NCBI RefSeq assembly: GCF_000725545.1 | Contig: NZ_JNZP01000041.1 | Span: 1 to 27,832, forward strand | From: Streptomyces exfoliatus | GTDB lineage: Bacteria > Actinomycetota > Actinomycetes > Streptomycetales > Streptomycetaceae | Length of the DNA: 27,832 nt | Reading direction: 5' to 3' | Part shown: one piece after another, positions 1 through 7,031 of the stretch | Numbering within the stretch: the first letter of the stretch is position 1 | Layout: every line of letters starts with the position of its first letter | Made by a program: the position numbers and the translations under genes | The notes under the pieces: generated by a model | Told to the model about the DNA's origin: nothing | What the model saw: only the letters and a program-made list of their open reading frames with translations | Database searches by the model: none

Positions 1-180
1 GAACAGAGCGGACTCCGTCAGGTGTGGATCTCACTGCGCGTGGCCACTGACGTACTTCCCCTGCTGGTCAACGCTTGCTCGGCGGCATGTGTTGCCGTGC
101 TACCTGGCGGTGCTCGCGACTACATCCCCACACCCCACAAAGGCGGCCGAGTCGACCAGCCGGCGTCCGACTGGGACTGA
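1..180 (+). CDS. 3' end of an unidentified gene, cut by the window start
   Basis: Reading from base 1, the first forward frame stays open for 59 codons and stops with TGA at 178-180. The segment looks coding rather than random: it has a hydrophobic stretch (VATDVLPLLVN), then a polar tail with HKGGRVDQP and the end SDWD. The start and most of the protein lie outside the window, so I assign no family. It converges on the Cys-rich gene at 197-579, with only 16 bases between the two stops. It could instead be a chance open frame, since 59 codons without a stop is not rare in DNA this GC-rich. Confidence 0.45.
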   Translation, partial: EQSGLRQVWISLRVATDVLPLLVNACSAACVAVLPGGARDYIPTPHKGGRVDQPASDWD

Positions 181-196
181 CCGGCCGAACCTCGCC

Positions 197-579
197 TCAA
201 CCCCCCGGTCGGTCGAGAAACGACCACGCTGGCGTGACGACGGGTCGAACGTCTGGGCGGGGAAGCTGACGCTCGCGATGGGGAAATACATGACCGTCGA
301 CAGGCTTGTCGCACACCAGGCAGAGTTTCCCGTCCGCGACCACGCCACGGCCGCACCCGTTGGCGCAGACCGGTTGCTCGCCGCCGAGGCACACCACGCA
401 CAGGTCCATGCCGGGCAGGGCGAGGAGCGAGCACATGCCCTCGTCCCCGGCGCAGGGCCGGTGCCGACCGGTACCCGCAATCTCCGCCTCCAGTTGCGCG
501 CGCGAGAAGGGGTTGGGGCGGCCCGGCGGTACTGCTCCCAGAGCGCATCTGGGCGCCGGGCCTCGCCCGCGCACGCCAT
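197..579 (-). CDS. Small Cys-rich (zinc-ribbon-like) protein with an apparent frameshift
   Basis: The downstream frame encodes CxxC pairs typical of a small zinc-binding fold: CVVC, then CANGC, then CLVC, with an earlier single Cys in RPCAGDEGMC. I do not recognise a named family; a metal-binding structural or nucleic-acid-binding role is inferred only from the Cys spacing. The open frame carrying these motifs can start only at a GTG at 574, and its first 20 codons include aga, gga, gca and gta, unlike the neighbours. Over the same bases the adjacent frame starts with ATG at 579, has GC-rich third positions and reads MACAGEARRPDALWEQYRR. The natural protein therefore probably begins at 579 and crosses into the Cys frame near the C/G runs at 507-518. 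That implies a one-base indel, a sequence error or frameshifting. Confidence 0.5.
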
Positions 580-926
580 ATCGGCGCGGGTTGGAGCCGA
601 CCCTAGCCCCTGTTGACCAAGCTTCGCGCCCCCGTTCACCGCCTTCGTACGGTCAGTCCTGGGCAGATGTGGTGCCGGGATCGACCGGGCCGGGGCTGAG
701 ACGCCGCCGCCGGGCGAGGCGGGCCTCCAGGAGCCCGTCGGGCGGGAGCTCTGCCTTGCCCTGGCGGCGGCGTACGAAGGGGCTGGTGCTCCCTGCCTGA
801 GCGATCCCCGTCTTACCCTCGGGCATAAGCCGCCGCCGCGTACAACGGCCTGGCGGATCGTCAACGGCAAGGCTCTGCCGGCGCCTGCAGGCGGTCCGGG
901 TCGACCGCCGCGGCCGGCTGCGGGCG
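580..926. other. Non-coding stretch
   Basis: No convincing gene is seen on either strand; open frames here are Arg/Pro/Ala-rich antisense artefacts. The only structured element I see is a 12-bp perfect palindrome, cgcctgcaggcg, at 882-893. Confidence 0.5.
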
Positions 927-952
927 CTGCCCTTCCTGACCTGAAGGGGCAG
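927..952 (-). terminator. Hairpin downstream of the toxin-like gene
   Basis: ctgccctt at 927-934 pairs with aaggggcag at 944-952, giving about eight pairs including one G-T. It lies 8 bases beyond the stop of the reverse-strand gene at 960-1220. There is no U-tract, which is common in Streptomyces. Confidence 0.45.
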
Positions 953-959
953 GCTGGGG

Positions 960-1220
960 CTATCCGAGCCAGACGATGCTCAAGACCGACAGGCGGTGGG
1001 TGAGGCGGTTGACCATGTAGACGACGGAGAGCTGTCCGACGGATGCCGCGCGGACGTCCTCGCCCTCCGGGTCGCCGGGGTTCCACTGCGGCCAGCCCCA
1101 CGGGGAGCGGACCGCGATGTCCAGCAGGTCGCGGACCATCTCCCGGGCGGGGTCAGGGAGCGCGGTGAGCGACTTAGCGGCCTGCGGGGACAGGCGCGCT
1201 GCCCACGGCTGCTCGGTCAC
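960..1220 (-). CDS. ParE/RelE-like small protein, putative toxin of a coupled pair
   Basis: This is an 86-residue protein starting with GTG at 1220. Its layout fits the RelE/ParE superfamily: an N-terminal helix with LSPQAAKSLTALPDPAREMV, then a beta-rich second half with VRAASVGQLSVVYMV and the end LSVLSIVWLG. Known members inhibit translation or gyrase, and which applies here cannot be read from sequence. The start overlaps the stop of the upstream DUF6247 gene as GTGA (1217-1220), so the two are translationally coupled. Small DUF6247 proteins next to such ORFs are a recurring Streptomyces arrangement. The antitoxin-first order and coupling support a type II toxin-antitoxin reading. An alternative is a non-toxic RelE-fold homologue. 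Confidence 0.7.
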   Translation of the reverse strand: MTEQPWAARLSPQAAKSLTALPDPAREMVRDLLDIAVRSPWGWPQWNPGDPEGEDVRAASVGQLSVVYMVNRLTHRLSVLSIVWLG

Positions 1221-1522
1221 GGGCGGCCGCCGAGGACGTCGTCGAGGTCCACGAAGTCGGAGTCGTCTTGTCCTGCGTCCATGAAGGCATCCACGTCCCC
1301 GGCGGCGGCGGCGCGCAGCTGCCAGGTGCGTACGACCTCGTGCAGGGGGGTGAGACTGAAGGCGTGCCGGGCGTCCTCCAGGGCCTTGGCCCAGTCCCGC
1401 TCGAACGCCGGGACCCACGTCTTTGCCCGGCGGTCCGCGCGCAGCTGGGCACGCAGTTCGGCCGGCGCGCCGGGCGCGGGAGCGTGCGGCATGGGGGGTG
1501 CGTGGTCGGGCTGGGCACTCAT
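1217..1522 (-). CDS. DUF6247 family protein, putative antitoxin
   Basis: This is a 101-residue protein. The ATG at 1522 is preceded by a good ribosome site (gggaggaac), which decides this start over the ATG 30 codons upstream. After a Pro/Ala-rich N-terminus (PPMPHAPAPGAPAEL), the core is helical, with FERDWAKALEDARHAFSLTP and LHEVVRTWQLRA, the pattern I associate with DUF6247. The tail is acidic (DAGQDDSDFVDLDDVLGG), as expected of an antitoxin arm. It is first in a two-gene operon and overlaps the ParE-like gene by four bases. The antitoxin role is inferred from context. Family assignment is moderately sure. Confidence 0.7.
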   Translation of the reverse strand: MSAQPDHAPPMPHAPAPGAPAELRAQLRADRRAKTWVPAFERDWAKALEDARHAFSLTPLHEVVRTWQLRAAAAGDVDAFMDAGQDDSDFVDLDDVLGGRP

Positions 1523-1639
1523 CGGCTGTTCCTCCCGGCGGCGGGTCCTAGCGCAACGGTACGCGCGTCGGGTCGCCGTGTAGGCGGGCATGGGCCAGAT
1601 CGGCGGCGACACGCGCCCGCTTGGTGAAGGGGGATTGAA

Positions 1640-1661
1640 CTAGGCAGTTTCGTTTGGATCA
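1640..1661 (+). repeat. Terminal inverted repeat of the IS, copy 1
   Basis: A 22-base end starting ctagg and ending ttcgtttggatca. It overlaps the transposase stop codon (1659-1661). It matches the reverse complement of 3384-3405 at 19 of 22 positions. Confidence 0.75.
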
Positions 1662-2485
1662 GCGCGCTGACCAGAGGAAGATGCCCGCGATGTGGAGTCC
1701 GGCCAGGTAGATGGTCGCGGTCTTCTCATAGCGGGTCGCGAGCCCTCGCCACTGTTTCAAGCGGTTGATGCAGCGTTCGACCGTGTTCCGCTGCTTGTAT
1801 GCCTCGCGATCGAACGCGGGTGGCCTGCCGCCGCGGCTTCCGCGACGAAGCCGGTGACCCCGTTGATCGGCTGGAACGGGGATCCCGCGCTTGCGGAGGT
1901 GGTCGCGGATCGCGCGGGAGGAGTACGCCTTGTCGGCCAGGACCAGGTCTGGCCTGGTGCGGGGCCGTCCTCGTCGACGCGGAACTCGCAGTCGGGCCAT
2001 CACGTGTGTGAAGGCGGGCGCGTCGCCGGCCTGTCCGGCCGTGAGGTAGAAGGCCAGAGGCCGGCAGCGGGCATCGGACGCGAGATGGATCTTCGTGGTC
2101 AGTCCGCCGCGGGACCGGCCGATGGCATTGTCGTCAGGCTCGCCGGCCGGGGCCCCCTTTTGCGGGCTCCGGCTGCGTGCTGGTGAGCGCGCACGATGGT
2201 GGAGTCGACCGAGACGGCCCAGTTGAGGTCTTCTTCGGCGTCGGCCTGCGAGATGAGCGCAGTGAAGACCCTCTCCCACGTGCCGTCGATGGCCCACATC
2301 CGTAGCCGGTTATAGACGCCTCGCCAGTTGCCGTACTCGGCTGGCAGATGGACCCACTGCGAGCCCGTCCTGAACTTCCAGGCGATCGCGTCTATCACTT
2401 CACGGTGGTCTCTCCACCGGCCCCCACGTTTCGGCGTCCGGTCCGGGAGCAACGGTTCGATCCGCGCCCACTGCGCATCAGTCAT
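1659..2485 (-). CDS. IS5-family transposase, two frames joined by -1 frameshift
   Basis: Catalyses cut-and-paste transposition. OrfA (2099-2485, 128 residues) starts with MTDAQWARIEPLLPDR and carries the helix-turn-helix-like N-terminus and the first catalytic Asp in VSVDSTIVRAHQH. OrfB (ending at 1659) carries IGRSRGGLTTKIHL, the second Asp in LVLADKAYSS and the catalytic Glu in RNTVERCINRLK. The DDE triad is thus complete across the two frames. The frames join at aaaaggggg on the reverse strand (forward bases 2153-2161), where GGG can slip back one base onto GGG. Programmed frameshifting is well known for IS5/IS427 elements. I see no decay, so the element may be active. The OrfB stop lies inside the terminal repeat. 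Confidence 0.88.
2153..2161 (-). promoter_or_regulatory. Probable -1 ribosomal frameshift site in the transposase
   Basis: Four A then five G on the coding strand. Upstream codons read cgc aaa agg ggg; downstream homology resumes in the -1 frame (caa aag ggg gcc). Slippage of the P-site tRNA from GGG to GGG joins OrfA to OrfB. Confidence 0.6.
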
Positions 2486-2528
2486 CGGCACACCCGAACC
2501 AACGAAGGAGGCAGCCCGGCAGTCATGC

Positions 2529-3314
2529 CTAGTCCCACCAGAACGACCAGGAAGTCCGTCCCACGAGGTCCGCGGCGTACTCGGGGAACGGTGTGGGCGG
2601 GTCATCGACGATGTTGTTCGCGGTCGACAGCACGTGCTCCAAAGCGAGCAGGTTCGCGTGCTCTGCTTCAGCAGGGGGTCTCGCCACCGATACGTGCAGC
2701 TCGCTGCCGAACACTGCCACGACCTGGGCGCCGAAACGGTCCTCCCAGCTCCGCAGGAGCGCAAACAGCAGAGGCAGTGGTGCCTGCGCGGACCAGCCGA
2801 TCAACGCCAGAGCATCGCTGCCGCGACGGGCAGGGACGAGCACAAGGCGGCACTCGTCCAGCCCGAACTGGCCCGTCTCGATGAGCCAGGCCAGCAGGCT
2901 TGCCGTCGCTTCCTCGGGCGTCGGGTCTGCGGACGTAGCCGGCATCTGCGGCGCCAGGCCCGGCCACTGTTCGAAGGGCGGACCGGGGTCGTGTGGCCAC
3001 GGCTCGATTCCTTCAGGTACCGGAGCCGGTGTCGGGTCCATCCAGAAGGGCAGCCTCCTGCGCCGGTACTCGGCAAAGTCCGTGGCCAGCACCTCCTCCA
3101 GCCGGACGGCATCAACGCGGTCCAGGCCGAGCGGTCTCTCCATGGCGTCGGGCCAGCACAGGAGCGGAACCAGGCCACCGGCCTGCTGCTCACTCAGCAG
3201 GCGAGGCCACAGATGCTCGACGTCTTGAGGAAATTCGTCCGAGACCCACACGCGTGCGGGACCGGAAGACAAGAACCGGCCGGGAGGCAGACCATCGGGC
3301 AGGGCAAACGACAT
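2529..3314 (-). CDS. DUF4253 domain protein, possible IS passenger
   Basis: A 261-residue cytosolic protein, no signal peptide. The start at 3314 (MSFALPDGLPPGRFL) fits DUF4253 proteins better than the in-frame ATG at 3380; neither has a clear ribosome site. DUF4253 features seen are ARVWVSDEFP, the VEHLWPRLL...GGLVPLLCW block, a Trp/Pro-rich middle (EGIEPWPHDPGPPFEQWPGL), the LVLVPARRGSDALALIGWSA strand pair, and the typical end TSWSFWWD. Length and ends are intact. The function of DUF4253 is not established; members sometimes occur near toxin/immunity genes. Its TAG stop is part of the CTAG at 2529-2532, the inner candidate IS boundary, and its start is next to the outer inverted repeat. 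Confidence 0.8.
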   Translation of the reverse strand: MSFALPDGLPPGRFLSSGPARVWVSDEFPQDVEHLWPRLLSEQQAGGLVPLLCWPDAMERPLGLDRVDAVRLEEVLATDFAEYRRRRLPFWMDPTPAPVPEGIEPWPHDPGPPFEQWPGLAPQMPATSADPTPEEATASLLAWLIETGQFGLDECRLVLVPARRGSDALALIGWSAQAPLPLLFALLRSWEDRFGAQVVAVFGSELHVSVARPPAEAEHANLLALEHVLSTANNIVDDPPTPFPEYAADLVGRTSWSFWWD

Positions 3315-3383
3315 GGTCGCACCGTAGACCGTGGTACCGACAGCGCGGCTACCCGCAGGGCCCAAGGACGCCTCCGCCATCAG

Positions 3384-3405
3384 TGATCCAAACGAAGCGC
3401 CCTAG
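3384..3405 (-). repeat. Inverted partner of the IS end, beyond the DUF4253 gene
   Basis: The reverse complement starts ctagg and ends ttcgtttggatca, the same core as the IS end at 1640. The three differences all lie at positions 6, 7 and 9. It sits about 70 bases upstream of the DUF4253 start. It is either the true outer end of the element or a remnant of a second copy. Confidence 0.65.
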
Positions 3406-3485
3406 TGCTCACCCGTCAGACAGATCTGCCCTGACGTCCGCAGTGACATCGTGGCCGTAGCTCAGCGTTCAGTTTGTGCCTTCTC

Positions 3486-3953
3486 TCAATCACGAGTGGG
3501 GTACAGCCACACGCGGATGTCGTAGCGCTCGGGATCGTCGGCACCCTTCGCTGCGCACCGCCACACCCTCACCTCGTGCTCGCCCTCGTCCGGGAGCACC
3601 AGGACAGGGCCGGGCTCCCGGCCTTCCACGTTGACGAGCGAAAGCTCCCTGGTGGGCGACGTGATGCGAGACATGCCCAGCAGAGTGCCTTGGGCGTCCG
3701 GCGCGGGTGACTCCCAGACTGACAGCACAGCCGCGATACCAGTCGAGGAGCCCAGCGTGGGAATGCCGATGGCCTCTCCGTTGCCCTTCACGGAGTCACC
3801 TTCAGGGATGGCGGTCACGATGTCGGTGCCAGGCCCGTCACCGGCAGACAGCCAGAATTCGCCGTGTGACACCCACATCGCGTCATACACCGTGTCCCAG
3901 GGCTGGGCGTCGGGGAACAACTCTTCTCCAGCGAAGGCCTTTTCAGGATCCAT
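3486..3953 (-). CDS. Hypothetical protein, beta-rich, 155 residues
   Basis: I do not recognise a family. The ATG at 3953 (MDPEKAFAGEELFPDAQ) begins the well-behaved coding part; the longer frame upstream to 4106 is Arg/Gly-rich and looks non-coding. The ribosome site is weak. The protein is acidic, has no signal or membrane segment, and alternates short hydrophobic strands with Gly/Pro turns (MWVSHGEFWLSAGDGPG, GIAAVLSVWESPAP, EHEVRVWRCAA, YDIRVWLYPTRD), suggesting a small beta-sandwich. It lies next to the IS and faces the same way as the DUF4253 gene, but a shared operon is unlikely because an IS end lies between. A possible immunity-type role is speculation. Confidence 0.6.
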   Translation of the reverse strand: MDPEKAFAGEELFPDAQPWDTVYDAMWVSHGEFWLSAGDGPGTDIVTAIPEGDSVKGNGEAIGIPTLGSSTGIAAVLSVWESPAPDAQGTLLGMSRITSPTRELSLVNVEGREPGPVLVLPDEGEHEVRVWRCAAKGADDPERYDIRVWLYPTRD

Positions 3954-4137
3954 GGGGCTACCGTAAACGTCCGGCCGCTGGCACGAACCGCCCGCTTTTC
4001 GGCCTTGAGGTGCCGACCGCCCCTGGCTTCCGTTCCCGCGCGCCGGGCCTCGGGATGTTGCTCGTCGATCAGCTTCATGAACCCTGCGGCAGCAGGACGG
4101 AGCCAAGCGGGTCGTCGCCGCCGGCGGCGCCAGGTGG

Positions 4138-4402
4138 TTGCCTCAGCACGCCCTCTTCGAGATCGACCCTTGGTGGAACCCCCGTGGGACCTCGCCTGGC
4201 AGCGCCACTACCAGCAGGCCTCCTTGCGCCACAGCCGCGGCGAGAAGCTCACCCAGCCCGGCGACACCCGCACCTACCGCCAGTGGCTGCGCGACCCCGG
4301 CGCTGACCTCACCCATCGACCACGCACCGGCGGGCGCCCGCTGAGCGCCTTCTCGAGTACGCGGATACCGACCTGACGGACTCCATCACTCCAGGCGTGT
4401 GA
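4138..4402 (+). pseudogene. Decayed small gene readable across three frames
   Basis: Coding-like pieces follow one another in different forward frames. MPQHALFEIDPWWNP starts at 4138; then PWDLAWQRHYQQASLRH and LTQPGDTRTYRQWLRDPG follow in a second frame; then ERLLEYADTDLTDSITPGV ends with TGA at 4400-4402 in the third. Together they would make a protein of roughly 85 residues with two frameshifts. The family is not recognised. The alternative is a set of chance open frames, but the shift points coincide with loss of protein-like composition in each frame. Confidence 0.35.
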
Positions 4403-4565
4403 GTGGACACGCAGAGCTACGCTTGCGGGGCGCCGCCGACCCCATGCGGCAGCACCACCCGGGACCTCCGGCTCCCCCGTGCCGGGGGTCCCCGCCCTGC
4501 CCGGCCCTGGCGCTGCGGAACACCCCCGTTCTACTGCCCGGCCCCAGCCGCTGGCACGCCTCGAG

Positions 4566-4612
4566 CGAACGGGAATAAGTATACGGAATCATGTGTTTCT
4601 ATCGAAAACCGC
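4566..4612 (+). promoter_or_regulatory. AT-rich island upstream of the DCL gene, possible promoter
   Basis: In otherwise GC-rich DNA this stretch reads gaataagtatacggaatc and then gtgtttctatcg, about 60-105 bases before the ATG at 4672. It holds a gtatac palindrome and a -10-like tatacg. No convincing -35 box is seen. The rest of 4403-4671 shows nothing else. Confidence 0.3.
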
Positions 4613-4671
4613 TGTCCTTGCGGGCAAAAGCGCTCCAAGATGGACAGGACAACTGAAGAAAGGGGCGGCCC

Positions 4672-5322
4672 ATGCCGCAGTTCTCGATAGGCCACCGCGA
4701 TTACCCGACCAAGAAGGACGCGCAGGAGACCATCCGCGCAATCCTGTACAGCTACCCGGTGGGCAGCACGGTGGACAACGAGGAGCATCACCTGCTGCTC
4801 CTGGACCTCCTCGACATGCACCCCGACGCCGAGGACAAGATCGGTCCCGGTGTGGAGAGCTTCACCATCGCCCCGCCGCAGCGCGGCCCCCACCCCGGAT
4901 TCCGGGTGATCCGGACCGATGGGACCCACATCGACTTCTCCTACCTGGCGTGCCTCAAGCCCCGCACATACCGCCAGCAGGTCCTCAACGTGATGGGCGA
5001 CGAGGTCAAGCAGACCAAGACCGACTACTTCCAATCGCGCCGGGCCACCGGCACCCTGCGCTCGGACTCCTCAGGGCAGCCTCTGGACACCACCAACACC
5101 GCGGTGTCCTACTTCCAGGGGCCCTCGTTCAACGAGATCGCCACAGAGTTCGCCGAGTCCCTCGGCGGATGGGAGGCGATCGAGCTGACCAGTTCGGCCG
5201 AAAAGGGTCTGGGACGGTTCGTGGACCGCGACCTGGCCCAGCAGTGGTTCGACCACCACCACAGCCGCGCGGTTTTCGGACTGCTGACACAGCAGGAAAG
5301 CCTCCGCCTGCCCCGCAGGTAG
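4672..5322 (+). CDS. DCL family (DUF3223) protein
   Basis: This is a 216-residue protein; the ATG is preceded by aaaggggcg. Residues about 3-94 match the DCL/DUF3223 domain in order: FSIGHRDYPTKKDAQETIR, a helix with AILYSYPVG, LLLLDLLDMHPDAEDKIGPG, then FRVIRTDGTHIDFSYLACL. The domain is named after plant DCL, needed for plastid rRNA processing; bacterial members are thought to be nucleic-acid associated but are uncharacterised. The remaining 120 residues (KQTKTDYFQSRRATGTLRSD, then IELTSSAEKGLGRFVDRDLAQQWFDHHH) are not recognised and may be a partner-binding region. It is single-gene, with an AT-rich upstream region and a strong terminator right after the stop. Confidence 0.8.
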   Translation: MPQFSIGHRDYPTKKDAQETIRAILYSYPVGSTVDNEEHHLLLLDLLDMHPDAEDKIGPGVESFTIAPPQRGPHPGFRVIRTDGTHIDFSYLACLKPRTYRQQVLNVMGDEVKQTKTDYFQSRRATGTLRSDSSGQPLDTTNTAVSYFQGPSFNEIATEFAESLGGWEAIELTSSAEKGLGRFVDRDLAQQWFDHHHSRAVFGLLTQQESLRLPRR

Positions 5323-5329
5323 ACACCCC

Positions 5330-5363
5330 TCCATGGCCCGCACCGGCTCGTGCGGGCCATGGA
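5330..5363 (+). terminator. Strong hairpin terminator after the DCL gene
   Basis: ccatggcccgcac (5331-5343) and its exact complement (5350-5362) give a 13-bp perfect stem with a 6-base loop, plus one more T-A pair outside. It lies 8 bases after the TAG of the DCL gene. There is no T-run. Confidence 0.8.
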
Positions 5364-5603
5364 AGGCCACCTGCGCAGACGCAAGCACGGCCACCCCGCT
5401 CGCCAGGGCATGCGAACCGTCCATTCACGCCGATCGCCTGCTCCGAGGCCCTCACGCGGCACGCCGGGGCAGGCCCGTCACGGAATGGTCCTCCCGCCCC
5501 GGCGCCCGGCCGAGGTTTCAAGTCCCGCGCGCGGAGCGCTGCCCGGTGGCGGCCAGGCACTAACCGGGCACACCCGCCGGGACCGAGCAGTGAAGCGCAG
5601 CGG

Positions 5604-6122
5604 TCAACTGGTGGGAGGCGTGCCGGACGTCTCGCCCAGACAGTCCCGGGCGTTGATCACCTCTCCGCGCAGATCGCGCCCCGGCGCGGCTGCGGCCTGA
5701 TGGTTCAGGGCGGCAAGCTCCTCCGCGCTGAGGCTGTCGACCCACCTCTCCAGCCGCCGCCCCTCCGTCTCCTGGGCGTCGCGCAACTGCTCGTCGTACC
5801 AGTCGAGCTCCGCCTCGGGCTCGATGCCGCGGTACCGGAGCTTCTTCTCCTCCTGCACGAGGCTCGCCTCCCGGTCGTTCTCGGCCCGCTCGACGATGTC
5901 GCAGGGGTAGACGGCGGGCGGATCGGGCTCGGCGACGATCCGCCGGTACGCGGCGAGCATCCCAGCGATCGTCTCGCGTGATGCGCGATAGGCCGCCAGG
6001 AGTGCGGTCAGCTGCTCCAGGGTCGGGGGCTTGCCGCTGCTGCGGTTTCCCGGCACCTGAGCACGGGGATGTGACCGTGCGGGACTGCGAGGTTGCAGAA
6101 CCCGTTGCCCGGGGCGCGGCAT
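5604..6122 (-). CDS. Helical hypothetical protein
   Basis: An open frame of 172 residues. The first 30 or so residues are Arg/Pro-rich and may not be translated; an in-frame GTG at 6056 is an alternative start. Neither has a good ribosome site. From there the protein is rich in charged helices: TLEQLTALLAAYRASRETI, AGMLAAYRRIVAEPDPP, VERAENDREASLVQEEKKLR, EPEAELDWYDEQLRDAQ and RLERWVDSLSAEELAALN. This pattern suggests a coiled-coil or small helical bundle, cytosolic. I know no family or function. The upstream region up to 6291 carries no other gene. It faces away from the NUDIX gene. Confidence 0.6.
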   Translation of the reverse strand: MPRPGQRVLQPRSPARSHPRAQVPGNRSSGKPPTLEQLTALLAAYRASRETIAGMLAAYRRIVAEPDPPAVYPCDIVERAENDREASLVQEEKKLRYRGIEPEAELDWYDEQLRDAQETEGRRLERWVDSLSAEELAALNHQAAAAPGRDLRGEVINARDCLGETSGTPPTS

Positions 6123-6291
6123 GGGGCCTGGGACGTGGGGTCCCGGGAAGGGTCAGAAGCCGATGTTTTCCGACCGGTGCACTTCGCAGCCTGCCCTGCC
6201 CCATACGAAGTAGCCGTGGCCATAGGTGCTCGGCTCCCGCTGGCAGCGCACCAGCATGACCGCTGGCCGTGCTGCCCGTCCTGCCCACCGT

Positions 6292-6317
6292 CCGCTCGCC
6301 CGGCGCCGGGCGAGCGG
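6292..6317. promoter_or_regulatory. Perfect 26-bp palindrome upstream of the NUDIX gene
   Basis: ccgctcgcccggc is followed directly by its exact reverse complement, with no spacer. It ends 48 bases before the NUDIX ATG and lies 170 bases upstream of the divergent gene start at 6122. A two-fold-symmetric operator is the simplest reading; a transcript hairpin with a tight loop is the alternative. Confidence 0.5.
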
Positions 6318-6365
6318 GGGAAAGAGCCTGCCCTGGCCGCCCGGGCGGCCACGATACTGACCGCC

Positions 6366-6911
6366 ATGACCAGCACACCCGAAACCCCCACCGCAGCCCC
6401 CTACTCCCGGATCAAGATCCGGACCGGGGCCCTGGTGTTCTGCGGCAACGACGTCGCCCTCATCCGCCGCGACCGCGTCGGCTCCACCCACTACACCCCG
6501 CCCGGCGGCAACGTCGAGCACGGGGAAGACCTCGGTGAGGCTCTCGCCCGCGAGCTCGCCGAGGAACTCGACCTCGATGTCGACCAGGCCGAAGGCGGCG
6601 ACCTGATGTGGGTCGTCGACCAGCGCGTCACCCGTCCCGGGCCCACCCCGCCGCCGCGCAAGCTCCACCTGATCTACCGCCTCCACATCACCCCCGAGGT
6701 CCGCGCCACCCTCGCCGAGGTCGAACTGGACGAACAGCCCGACGGCAGCCACGAGACCGGCGTCATCAAGTGGATCGACTACCGCAAGACCGCCGAACTA
6801 CCCATCTTCCCGCCCATCGGGCCGGCCCTCGCCGCTCTGCCCGACCCCCGCGCCGCCGTCACCAACGCCGCCCTCGAAGCCGTCACCGACGACAACTACA
6901 CCTGGGTATGA
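6366..6911 (+). CDS. NUDIX hydrolase
   Basis: Hydrolyses a nucleoside diphosphate linked to another moiety; the substrate is not predictable. It is a 181-residue cytosolic protein. The NUDIX box starts at about residue 48: GGNVEHGEDLGEALARELAE followed by EL, matching G-x5-E-x7-REUxEE with the metal-binding Glu residues present; the usual final Gly is Asp here. Before it are TGALVFCGNDVALIRRDRVG and the characteristic YTPPGG entry. The second half (KLHLIYRLHI, IKWIDYRKTAELPIFPPIG) is typical of ADP-ribose/NTP-type NUDIX folds. The ATG at 6366 is chosen because the longer frame upstream is not protein-like. A 26-bp palindrome just upstream may control it. Confidence 0.92.
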   Translation: MTSTPETPTAAPYSRIKIRTGALVFCGNDVALIRRDRVGSTHYTPPGGNVEHGEDLGEALARELAEELDLDVDQAEGGDLMWVVDQRVTRPGPTPPPRKLHLIYRLHITPEVRATLAEVELDEQPDGSHETGVIKWIDYRKTAELPIFPPIGPALAALPDPRAAVTNAALEAVTDDNYTWV

Positions 6912-7031
6912 CCGCAGGGCCGCCCCACGGGGCTTCCTACCCGACGAGGCAGGAGACCACGGTGCCCGCCGAGGACCCCACGCGGTGGCTCTGCAGGTCC
7001 TCGCGGTGCTGGGCGCCCGTGGTGGTGAGCC

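Larger units (their letters stand above)
1640..2532 (-). mobile_element. IS5-family insertion sequence (minimal extent; may reach 3405)
   Basis: A complete DDE transposase of the IS5 family (IS427-like) lies within this span. The transposase-downstream end is at 1640, where a CTAG abuts an inverted repeat with core ttcgtttggatca. The other end is uncertain. CTAG occurs at 2529-2532, just upstream of the transposase, with only weak terminal similarity, giving an 893-bp element of normal size for the group. A far better inverted match (19 of 22) lies at 3384-3405, also ending in CTAG, which would give 1766 bp including the DUF4253 gene. Members of this group often insert at CTAG, so CTAG may be duplicated target. 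Confidence 0.75.

Noticed and set aside
100..1101. Open frame of 333 codons on the reverse strand
   Set aside because: Mostly Arg/Pro/Gly noise. Only the segment just after 579 looks coding, and it belongs to the frameshifted Cys-rich gene.
4479..5981. Open frame of 500 codons on the forward strand
   Set aside because: Pro/Arg/Gly-rich throughout; it overlaps the DCL gene in another frame and runs antisense to the helical gene at 5604-6122.
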